A DNA stretch of 16,848 bases from Flavobacteriaceae bacterium UBA3179 (GTDB lineage: Bacteria > Bacteroidota > Bacteroidia > Flavobacteriales > Flavobacteriaceae), in contig DEXR01000022.1 of NCBI GenBank assembly GCA_002364245.1, positions 2,369 through 19,216 of the forward strand, given 5' to 3'. The position numbers and the translations under genes were made by a program. Below the pieces are notes generated by a model that saw only the letters and a program-made list of their open reading frames with translations, ran no database searches and had not been told where the DNA came from. Shown here one piece after another: positions 1-5,936 of the stretch (positions are counted from its first letter, which is position 1; the number at the start of each line of letters is the position of its first letter).

Positions 1-141
1 GCAGAAAAAGAAGCAAAAAGATTAAATGATGTTTTAATAGACGAAGTGGAAGGTTATGATTCAGTAGATTTTATCACTTTTTACTTCAAATCAGACGTGA
101 AAAACGAAACCGTAAAAATCAAGGACGGAACGATCTTATAA
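1..141 (+). CDS. 3' end of an unidentified protein (partial)
   Basis: An open frame enters from the left edge and ends at a TAA at 139-141, giving the last 46 residues of a protein whose start lies outside the window. The fragment is hydrophilic and charged, with no membrane segment or motif I recognise; it ends in KDGTILY. The reading frame is uninterrupted and its codon use resembles the neighbours, so it is probably the tail of a real gene. No terminator-like hairpin follows, so it may be transcribed together with the small membrane peptide and the S9 peptidase downstream. Function is unknown. Confidence 0.6.
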   Translation, partial: AEKEAKRLNDVLIDEVEGYDSVDFITFYFKSDVKNETVKIKDGTIL

Positions 142-172
142 CCCAATACATTCATTTACACCACCATTAATT

Positions 173-271
173 ATGGAGACAAAAACCAACAAACGCATTA
201 AGCTCATCAAATTCGGAATTGGAATTGTGATAGGCGTTGCAATTTATTTAATCGTAACTTTAATATTTTAA
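173..271 (+). CDS. Small single-pass membrane peptide (32 aa), hypothetical
   Basis: A short ORF starts with ATG at 173 and ends with TAA at 269-271. The product has a basic N-terminus (METKTNKRIKLIK) followed by one hydrophobic segment of about 18 residues with glycines (FGIGIVIGVAIYLIVTLIF). The positive-inside charge pattern and the placement, 31 nt after the upstream stop and 12 nt before the peptidase start, favour a real small membrane protein over chance. It may be co-translated with the S9 peptidase. No family is recognised and no function can be given. Confidence 0.5.
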   Translation: METKTNKRIKLIKFGIGIVIGVAIYLIVTLIF

Positions 272-283
272 ACCAACAAAATT

Positions 284-2581
284 ATGACAACACTAGTAAA
301 ATATTCAATCGCAATTGTATTGCTGTTTTTAGGAGCAACAGTACAAGCTCAAAAATTAAATGGTTCATACAGTGGCAACCTTGACGTGCAAGGCATGCAA
401 ATGGAGTTAATTGTCAATATCACGCCTGTAGAAGACGGCTACGAAGCAACCCTAGATGTTCCTGCTCAAGGAGCATCGGGAATCGAACTTGATTCGGTAG
501 TTTTGCAGGACGAAACTGTGACAATTAAATCTGCCAAATTACAAATGACCTATACTGGGACATTGATTGAAAACGGCATAAAAGGAACATACGAACAAAT
601 GGGACAAGAATATCCGCTAACCTTAAATAAAACTGTAAAGACAAAGCCAGGAAACATAGCATTGCCTTCAACTGATGCCGAGTTAGATAAACTCGCTGCA
701 AAAGAAAAAGGTGATTATAAATACTCTGTAGAAGATTATTTTACAACCCCAGAAGCTTTTTCGTTTAAGCTTTCCCCTAACGGAAAATACATCGCGTATA
801 TGAAACGTAGAAAGTCTGGTGAGCGTGACTTATATTTAAAAGAAACAGCAACCCAGAAAGAAACGCTTTTAAAAAAGCAAGAAGAAGATTTAATTCGTGG
901 ATTTTCTTGGGCAAACAACGACCGTATTTTATACCTTCAAGATAAAGGCGGTGATGAAAATTATCACGTGTATGGGGTAGATGTTACGGGTGAAAACAGC
1001 AAAGAGCTAACTCCTTTTGAAGGTGTAAGGGTTAATATTATCGAAGGTTTAAAAGAAGACGAAGACCACGTGATTGTGCAGATGAATAAAGACAACCTGC
1101 AACAAGAAGAACCATACCGTCTTAATATTAATACTGGAGAAGTAACAAAACTGTACACTGTGCAAGCGGGTGATCCACCAGTTGCTGGTTATAACTTTGA
1201 TCGCAAAGGAAATTTACGAGCTATTAATCGTATTGTAGATGGTGTAAAAACCGAACTGTTATACAAGATTGATGGAGAATTTAAGCAAGTTAAGCTTACT
1301 GAATTTGGCGATACGTTTGGTATTTCTACTTTTAATCCGAATACCGAAAACCCAGATGATGCTTATGTAATCTCTAATCTAGATGGTGATAAGATAGAAA
1401 TTCAACTGTACGATTTAAAGAAAGACAAAAAAATAAAAACAGTTTTCAGTAATGACACATTTGATGTATCTGGCATGTCGCTTTCCAGAAAACGTAATTA
1501 TGAAATAGATTACTTCAGCTATACTGGCGAAAAAGCTGTAATTACACCTGTAAGTGATACGTATAAAAAAGTCTATAAACGATTACAAAAAGAGTTTGGT
1601 GATAAGCAATTTTTCACTGTTGGGAGAACGGACGATGAGTCGAAATATATGGTAGCCGTTACTAGTGATAAAATAGTTGGTGAATATTATTTATATGACG
1701 TAGAAAAAGACAGTGTAACGTTGTTATACAAATTGTTGCCACAGTTAAAAGCTGAAGATATGGCTAGTATGAAGCCTATTACTTTTAAGAGTCGTGATGG
1801 CCTTACTATTCATGGTTACATTACACTGCCCAATAACTATAAAAAAGGACAAAGAGTACCGTTAATTGTAAATCCTCACGGAGGTCCACAAGGTGTTCGT
1901 GATAATTGGGGCTTTAATCCAGAAGCACAATTATTTGCAAGTCGTGGTTACGCAACATTGCACGTAAACTTTAGAGTGTCTGGCGGGTACGGAAAAGAAT
2001 TTTTAAAAGCCGGTTTTGGACAAATAGGTCGTAAAGCGATGGATGACGTAGAAGACGGAGTTGATTATGTAATTGAAAAAGGATATGTAGATAAAGACCG
2101 AGTAGCAATTTATGGTGGAAGCCACGGAGGTTATGCTGTATTACGCGGCATGACAAAAACACCAGACAAATATGCTTGTGGTGTGGATTATGTAGGGGTA
2201 AGTAATTTAAATACCTTTATGAATACCATTCCTCCATACTGGGAAAAATACAGAGAGCTTTTATATAAAATCTGGTACAACCCGAACAAACCAGAAGAAA
2301 AAGCAATAATGGACGAAATTTCACCGGCATTGCACGTAGACAAAATAAAAAACCCACTATTGGTGGTGCAAGGGGCAAACGACCCACGTGTAAATATTGA
2401 TGAAGCAGACCAAATTGTTGAAAGCCTAAGAGCAAAGGGTGTAGAGGTACCTTATATGGTAAAATATGATGAGGGTCACGGATTTGGTAAAGAAGAAAAT
2501 CGATTGGATCTTTACAATGCTATGATGGGCTTTTTCGCAGAGCACCTTAAGGTTGAAAAAACAACTCCTGTAAAAGGATAA
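284..2581 (+). CDS. Secreted S9 family peptidase (prolyl oligopeptidase type) with an extra N-terminal beta domain
   Basis: A serine peptidase that probably trims peptides in the periplasm or outside the cell. Residues 1-23 are a signal peptide ending AQA/Q. Residues about 24-117 form a beta-rich domain (GSYSGNLDVQGMQMELIVNI at its start) resembling the accessory domain at the front of many Bacteroidetes alpha/beta hydrolases. A beta-propeller-like region follows (about 150-500), with SPNGKYIAYMKRRKSGERDLY near its start. The C-terminal third is the S9 catalytic domain, with PHGGP, the nucleophile motif GGSHGGY (Ser613), Asp700 in GANDPRVN and His732 in DEGHGFG; the triad is complete, so an active enzyme is expected. 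The 765-aa length is slightly long for S9 because of the N-terminal domain. ATG 284 is preceded by an A-rich stretch. The exact subclass (DPP-like or acylaminoacyl-peptidase-like) is not resolved. Confidence 0.93.
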   Translation: MTTLVKYSIAIVLLFLGATVQAQKLNGSYSGNLDVQGMQMELIVNITPVEDGYEATLDVPAQGASGIELDSVVLQDETVTIKSAKLQMTYTGTLIENGIKGTYEQMGQEYPLTLNKTVKTKPGNIALPSTDAELDKLAAKEKGDYKYSVEDYFTTPEAFSFKLSPNGKYIAYMKRRKSGERDLYLKETATQKETLLKKQEEDLIRGFSWANNDRILYLQDKGGDENYHVYGVDVTGENSKELTPFEGVRVNIIEGLKEDEDHVIVQMNKDNLQQEEPYRLNINTGEVTKLYTVQAGDPPVAGYNFDRKGNLRAINRIVDGVKTELLYKIDGEFKQVKLTEFGDTFGISTFNPNTENPDDAYVISNLDGDKIEIQLYDLKKDKKIKTVFSNDTFDVSGMSLSRKRNYEIDYFSYTGEKAVITPVSDTYKKVYKRLQKEFGDKQFFTVGRTDDESKYMVAVTSDKIVGEYYLYDVEKDSVTLLYKLLPQLKAEDMASMKPITFKSRDGLTIHGYITLPNNYKKGQRVPLIVNPHGGPQGVRDNWGFNPEAQLFASRGYATLHVNFRVSGGYGKEFLKAGFGQIGRKAMDDVEDGVDYVIEKGYVDKDRVAIYGGSHGGYAVLRGMTKTPDKYACGVDYVGVSNLNTFMNTIPPYWEKYRELLYKIWYNPNKPEEKAIMDEISPALHVDKIKNPLLVVQGANDPRVNIDEADQIVESLRAKGVEVPYMVKYDEGHGFGKEENRLDLYNAMMGFFAEHLKVEKTTPVKG

Positions 2582-2605
2582 ACAATTAACCTTCAATGAC
2601 ATTTT

Positions 2606-2637
2606 AATGCCGGTACTTTTGTATCGGCATTATTTTT
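2606..2637 (+). terminator. Rho-independent terminator after the S9 peptidase gene
   Basis: A 10-bp stem (AATGCCGGTA at 2606-2615 with TATCGGCATT at 2622-2631, one G-U pair) closes a 6-nt loop and is followed by ATTTTTT. The T-run is on the + side only, so it ends the peptidase transcript. Its distal arm overlaps the last two bases of the stop codon of the convergent HD-domain gene. Confidence 0.8.
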
Positions 2638-3289
2638 TGCCCTCCCATTCCGCATAAAACTGTTGCAGGAAAGTTTCCATAAATACATGTCTTTCTGTTG
2701 CGATACGCTTACCAGTTTTGGTATTCATCCTATCTTTTAAAAGCAATAATTTTTCATAAAAATGATTGATGGTCGGAGCAGTAGAAGCTTTATATTCTGC
2801 CGGGGACATTTCTAAATTAGGCTTTATTTCAGGGTCATAGAGTTTTCTGTTTTTAAAGCCACCATAATTAAAGGTGCGGGCAATACCAATGGCGCCCAAA
2901 GCATCTAACCGATCTGCATCTTGAACAACTGCTAATTCTTTTGAATGAAAAGCTTGTTCTTTATTTCCGCCTTTAAATGAAATATTTTTGATGATTTGCA
3001 CTACGTGTTCAATAATTTCTTCGGAAGCACCTTCTGAAGTTAAAAAATCAGTTGCTTTTTTAGGACCAACCGCTTCATCACCATCGTGAAATTTTGAGTC
3101 GGCAATATCGTGTAACAATGCACCTAAAGCAACGATTAAAGAATTTGCCTGTTCGGTTTCTGAAATATGCATCGCATTTTTATACACACGCTCAATATGA
3201 AACCAATCGTGTCCCCCTTCAGCATTTTTCAATTCTTCTTTTACAAAGCTTATGGTATTTTCAATGAGTGTTTCAGAATATTTTTTCAT
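2630..3289 (-). CDS. HD-domain phosphohydrolase (YedJ/YpgQ-like)
   Basis: A 219-aa soluble metal-dependent phosphohydrolase. The metal ligands of the HD fold are visible: His31 in HDWFHIERV, His60-Asp61 in LLHDIAD, and Asp124 in VVQDADRLDALGAIGIART, a segment typical of the YedJ/YpgQ group. Members of that group have been linked to (d)NTP hydrolysis, but the substrate here cannot be read from sequence. Its ATG shares one base with the stop codon of the upstream acyltransferase gene (TAATG), so the two are almost certainly translated from one message by termination-reinitiation. It converges with the S9 peptidase gene. Confidence 0.85.
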   Translation of the reverse strand: MKKYSETLIENTISFVKEELKNAEGGHDWFHIERVYKNAMHISETEQANSLIVALGALLHDIADSKFHDGDEAVGPKKATDFLTSEGASEEIIEHVVQIIKNISFKGGNKEQAFHSKELAVVQDADRLDALGAIGIARTFNYGGFKNRKLYDPEIKPNLEMSPAEYKASTAPTINHFYEKLLLLKDRMNTKTGKRIATERHVFMETFLQQFYAEWEGKK

Positions 3290-4032
3290 TAAACTGTGAT
3301 ACTGGATTTTACTTGTGTTTCAACCAAATCAATCAACGCTTCAGGCTCGTGTTCTGAAACTTTTAAGGAAGAATGTACTATAAACTCTAAACGCACACCT
3401 AAAGGAATAGGGAACATGCCATGACGTTGTAGTTTCCAGGAATGACTAATACTTACTGGCAAAACATACGCATCGGGTGCTTTTTTAAATAAGGTAAGCA
3501 ATCCTGTTTTTCTGAAAGGTTTCGGGTTCCCATCTTTACTGCGGGTTCCTTCAGGAAAAATAACCACACTCCGGTTATGTTTTGAAACGTATTTAGCAAT
3601 TTTAATGATTTCTCCGGCAGCTTGCCTTGGGTTTTTTCGGTCTATCAAAACACTTCCACCGTGCTTTAAGTTATATGAAATAGAGGGGATCCCTTTACCC
3701 AATTCAATCTTAGAGATAAACTTTGGGTGATATTTCCGTAGAAACCAAATAATAGGCGGAATGTCCCACATACTTTGATGGTTTGAAACCAAAATAATTG
3801 GTACATTATTAGGGATACTGCTGTTTATAGTAACCTTGAAAGTAGTTCCTACTATATTTAGGCACCGTAAAATAACCCAGTTAAAATAATCCACGCTCTT
3901 TTTATGAGCTTCGTATCCAAACACATTAAGACAAAACCATTGTATGGGATGAAAAACAATCAAGTTTAACCCAAAAAACAGGTAAAAAATCACCGAGAGC
4001 GGATAACTTAAAATGTGAGAAAGTTGTTTCAT
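3289..4032 (-). CDS. plsC: 1-acyl-sn-glycerol-3-phosphate acyltransferase (PlsC family)
   Basis: Inner-membrane enzyme predicted to transfer an acyl chain to lysophosphatidic acid in phospholipid synthesis. An N-terminal hydrophobic segment (residues about 10-40) precedes the catalytic NHQSMWD motif (His85 and Asp90 of the HX4D box) and the FPEGTRS glycerol-phosphate-binding motif (residues 159-165). The 247-aa length is normal for the family. The gene overlaps the HD phosphohydrolase by one base. Upstream lies the bacilliredoxin gene, separated by a terminator hairpin whose loop holds a good -7 promoter box, so it may be transcribed from its own promoter with a leader of about 25 nt. Bacteroidetes often carry several PlsC-like genes, some acting on other lysolipids such as ornithine lipids, so exact substrate specificity is uncertain. 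Confidence 0.9.
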   Translation of the reverse strand: MKQLSHILSYPLSVIFYLFFGLNLIVFHPIQWFCLNVFGYEAHKKSVDYFNWVILRCLNIVGTTFKVTINSSIPNNVPIILVSNHQSMWDIPPIIWFLRKYHPKFISKIELGKGIPSISYNLKHGGSVLIDRKNPRQAAGEIIKIAKYVSKHNRSVVIFPEGTRSKDGNPKPFRKTGLLTLFKKAPDAYVLPVSISHSWKLQRHGMFPIPLGVRLEFIVHSSLKVSEHEPEALIDLVETQVKSSITV

Positions 4033-4044
4033 GGTTTATCAAAA

Positions 4045-4080
4045 GTAAAAAATCCGCTTCCAAAAATATTCAGAAGCGGA
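4045..4080 (-). terminator. Rho-independent terminator after the bacilliredoxin gene
   Basis: Reading the minus strand, TCCGCTTC (4080-4073) pairs perfectly with GAAGCGGA (4060-4053) across a 12-nt loop, followed directly by TTTTTT (4052-4047). It lies 41 nt beyond the bacilliredoxin stop and only 15 nt before the plsC start. Confidence 0.8.
4061..4068 (-). promoter_or_regulatory. Possible plsC promoter -7 box inside the terminator loop
   Basis: On the minus strand the loop of the terminator hairpin reads TATTTTTG, an exact match to the Bacteroidetes -7 box TANNTTTG. A transcript starting about 4 nt downstream would have a leader of about 25 nt before plsC. No TTTG -33 element lies at the usual spacing (the nearest is 25 nt away), so this is tentative. 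Confidence 0.4.
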
Positions 4081-4120
4081 ATTATTTATTTTTCAAATCG
4101 CTATATTAAGACAGAAGGGC

Positions 4121-4531
4121 TTAACAATGTTCGTCGTAAGCTCCTTTTAAGTTTTCAGCAATCATATCTGCCGGGCGGCCTTCAATATGATGACGTTCTA
4201 GCATGTGTACTAATTCTCCATTTTTAAACAAAGCCATAGAAGGCGAACTTGGTGGAAACGGTACCATTTGTGCTCTTGCGGCATCAACAGCCTCACGATC
4301 TACCCCTGCAAAAACCGTTACTAAATTATCTGGTTTTTTTGCATTTTGAAGTGATATACGAGCACCAGGACGTGCATTGGCAGCCGCACAACCACAAACC
4401 GAATTTACCACAACAAGTGTAGTACCTTCTTTTTGTAGCGCTTGATTAACATCTTCTTCAGTGAATAATTCGGAAAAACCAATGTTGGTAAGGTCTTCAC
4501 GCATAGGTTTTACTAATTCCGGTGGATACAT
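4121..4531 (-). CDS. Bacilliredoxin, BrxA/BrxB (YphP/YqiW) family
   Basis: A 136-aa thioredoxin-fold protein expected to reduce mixed disulfides between proteins and a low-molecular-weight thiol (bacillithiol in organisms that make it). The CGC active site sits in VNSVCGCAAANARPG (Cys46 and Cys48), and the strongly conserved EGTTLVVVNS, FAGVDREAV and PFPPSSPSMAL segments are present. The protein ends in a cysteine (DEHC), as I recall for Bacillus YphP. It has no signal peptide, so it acts in the cytoplasm. A good -7 box lies about 35 nt upstream, and a strong terminator follows. The start MYPPELV fits the family's beginning. Whether this organism makes bacillithiol cannot be judged here. Confidence 0.92.
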   Translation of the reverse strand: MYPPELVKPMREDLTNIGFSELFTEEDVNQALQKEGTTLVVVNSVCGCAAANARPGARISLQNAKKPDNLVTVFAGVDREAVDAARAQMVPFPPSSPSMALFKNGELVHMLERHHIEGRPADMIAENLKGAYDEHC

Positions 4532-4565
4532 AATATGTTCAATTTAAGTGTGTAACAATTTTTTA

Positions 4566-4573
4566 CAAAGATA
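4566..4573 (-). promoter_or_regulatory. Probable promoter -7 box of the bacilliredoxin gene
   Basis: The minus strand reads TATCTTTG, an exact TANNTTTG match, placing the transcription start near 4562 and giving a leader of about 31 nt. No clear TTTG -33 element is visible at 18-20 nt spacing. Confidence 0.45.
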
Positions 4574-4620
4574 ACTAATTTTTAATGGGTTTACGGTTAA
4601 GTAACCCTAAGTCTGAAATA

Positions 4621-4651
4621 CCTAATAATGAATGTTAGGTTCATTATTGGG
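4621..4651. repeat. Long inverted repeat upstream of the TerB/J-domain gene
   Basis: CCTAATAATGAA (4621-4632) and TTCATTATTGGG (4640-4651) are inverted repeats matching at 11 of 12 positions, with the remaining pair G-U in RNA, around a 7-bp centre. It covers the upstream candidate ATG at 4632 and touches the -33 element of a promoter match just downstream. It could be an operator or an RNA hairpin hiding that ATG. Confidence 0.6.
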
Positions 4652-4675
4652 TAGTGCAGGAAATGGTTATCTTTG
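4647..4675 (+). promoter_or_regulatory. Probable promoter of the TerB/J-domain gene
   Basis: TTG at 4647-4649, an 18-nt spacer and TATCTTTG at 4668-4675 match the Bacteroidetes -33/-7 pattern with the same spacing as the tRNA-Asn promoter in this window. The expected start of transcription near 4679 gives a 28-nt leader to the ATG at 4707, and argues against the longer frame from 4632. Confidence 0.5.
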
Positions 4676-4706
4676 GTCGCAATTTTTAAAAGAAATTACA
4701 CAAAGT

Positions 4707-5447
4707 ATGATTCGTTGGTTTGCAGCTTTTATTGGCTATATGGTGTATCGATTTCCTGGTGCTATCGTAGGGTTTTTTATAGGAAGTTTATTAGATAACT
4801 ATTTAGGAAGTAATAAATCTAAAGGAAGCTTTCAACGTAGCTTTCAGCAACAAGGCGGACGTGTTACCCCAGCCGATTTTGAACTGAATTTACTCTCTTT
4901 GGCTTCTTTGGTTATTAAAGCAGATGGGAATGTAAGTCAACAAGAGTTAGACTATGTACGCCAGTATTTTGTACAAGCCTACGGAAGAGAAAGAGCAAAT
5001 GCTACTTTTCGGGTTTTTAATGAAGTGATAAAAAAACGTGAGATTTCTGCAGCAAAAATTTGTAGTATGTTCCGGCAGCGAATGCGGTACGAATCACGAT
5101 TACAAGTGCTTCACTTTTTATTTAGTATAGCCAATGCCGACGGACGCGTAAGTGAGCCTGAAGTACGGAAAATAAATGAGATTTCAGGATATTTGGGTGT
5201 TAGTGCGCGTGATTTTGAAAGTATTAAGGCTATGTTCTTTAAAAATCCGGATAGCGCCTATAAAATTTTAGAAATTGACCGAACGGCCACCGATGCTGAA
5301 ATTAAAAAAGCATACCGCACTATGGCTAAAAAGTATCACCCTGATAAACTACAGCATATGGATGAGGCGTATCAAAAAGGTGCTGAAGAAAAATTCAGGA
5401 AAGTGCAAGATGCCTATGAACAGCTTCAGAAAGAACGCGGGTTTTAA
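4707..5447 (+). CDS. Membrane-anchored TerB/J-domain co-chaperone-like protein (DjlA-like)
   Basis: A 246-aa protein with a glycine-rich membrane segment near the N-terminus ([15 protein letters not shown], about residues 16-30), a helical TerB-like domain (about 55-165, with [10 protein letters not shown] and [10 protein letters not shown] acidic turns), and a C-terminal J domain (about 180-246) with the HPD tripeptide at residues 211-213 in KKYHPDKL. The layout matches DjlA-type proteins, which stimulate DnaK from the inner membrane; the client is unknown. The frame is open back to an ATG at 4632 (271 aa), but a promoter match and a long inverted repeat occupy that stretch, so I prefer the start [10 protein letters not shown]. 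The gene converges with the thioredoxin-like gene and their last 4 bases overlap. Confidence 0.82.
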   Translation: MIRWFAAFIGYMVYRFPGAIVGFFIGSLLDNYLGSNKSKGSFQRSFQQQGGRVTPADFELNLLSLASLVIKADGNVSQQELDYVRQYFVQAYGRERANATFRVFNEVIKKREISAAKICSMFRQRMRYESRLQVLHFLFSIANADGRVSEPEVRKINEISGYLGVSARDFESIKAMFFKNPDSAYKILEIDRTATDAEIKKAYRTMAKKYHPDKLQHMDEAYQKGAEEKFRKVQDAYEQLQKERGF

Positions 5448-5935
5448 GACGATAGATCTGTAATAACTTCCATTAATTTGTTGGGACTTAAATACTCAAA
5501 AAATCGGTTGGTTACTGTAAAATCTTCATCTAGAAAAACGGTTGCGGGCAATGAAAAAGGAATGCCTTTACGAGAAGCGAATAACTTTGCTATATCGTGA
5601 ACTGGATTTCGTTTGGTTTTAGCTTCCGTATTATTGAAAACAACACCGTCAAAGGCGAATGATTTAGTTGTTTCAGCATTTAACTTTACTAAGTAATAAT
5701 CTCTATTTAGTTTTTTAATTATTTCAGGTTTTTTAAACGCTGCTTCCTCCATTTTTTTGCAATACACACACCAATCTGCATAGAAAAATAACATGACCTT
5801 CTTAGGCTTAACCGAAAGAGAGTCATCCAATTGCTCAAATGTAATCCAATTGATGGCTTCCTGTTTTTGAGCTTTAATTTCTTCAGAAGAAAAAAATAAA
5901 ACCAATAGCGTTAATAAAAATATTGTCTGCTTCAT
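5444..5935 (-). CDS. Secreted thioredoxin-like protein paired with a TonB receptor
   Basis: A 163-aa periplasmic thioredoxin-fold protein. Residues 1-23 are a signal peptide ([15 protein letters not shown] then EEIKAQ). The active site is WCVYC (Cys56 and Cys59) in [14 protein letters not shown], and the cis-proline is Pro130 in [11 protein letters not shown]. It resembles the thioredoxin_7/DsbD-gamma type, expected to reduce or exchange disulfides in the periplasm. The frame is open to 6031, but that part lies inside the receptor gene and lacks a signal; ATG 5935 lies one base after the receptor stop codon (TAAAATG), so the two are translationally coupled. The partner protein is unknown; the receptor's own plug carries a Cys pair. 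Convergent with the TerB/J gene, 4-bp overlap. Confidence 0.87.
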   Translation of the reverse strand: MKQTIFLLTLLVLFFSSEEIKAQKQEAINWITFEQLDDSLSVKPKKVMLFFYADWCVYCKKMEEAAFKKPEIIKKLNRDYYLVKLNAETTKSFAFDGVVFNNTEAKTKRNPVHDIAKLFASRKGIPFSLPATVFLDEDFTVTNRFFEYLSPNKLMEVITDLSS

Positions 5936-5936
5936 T

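Noticed and set aside
2217..2435. Minus-strand frame inside the S9 catalytic domain
   Set aside because: Shadow of the catalytic-domain codons; no promoter or family features.
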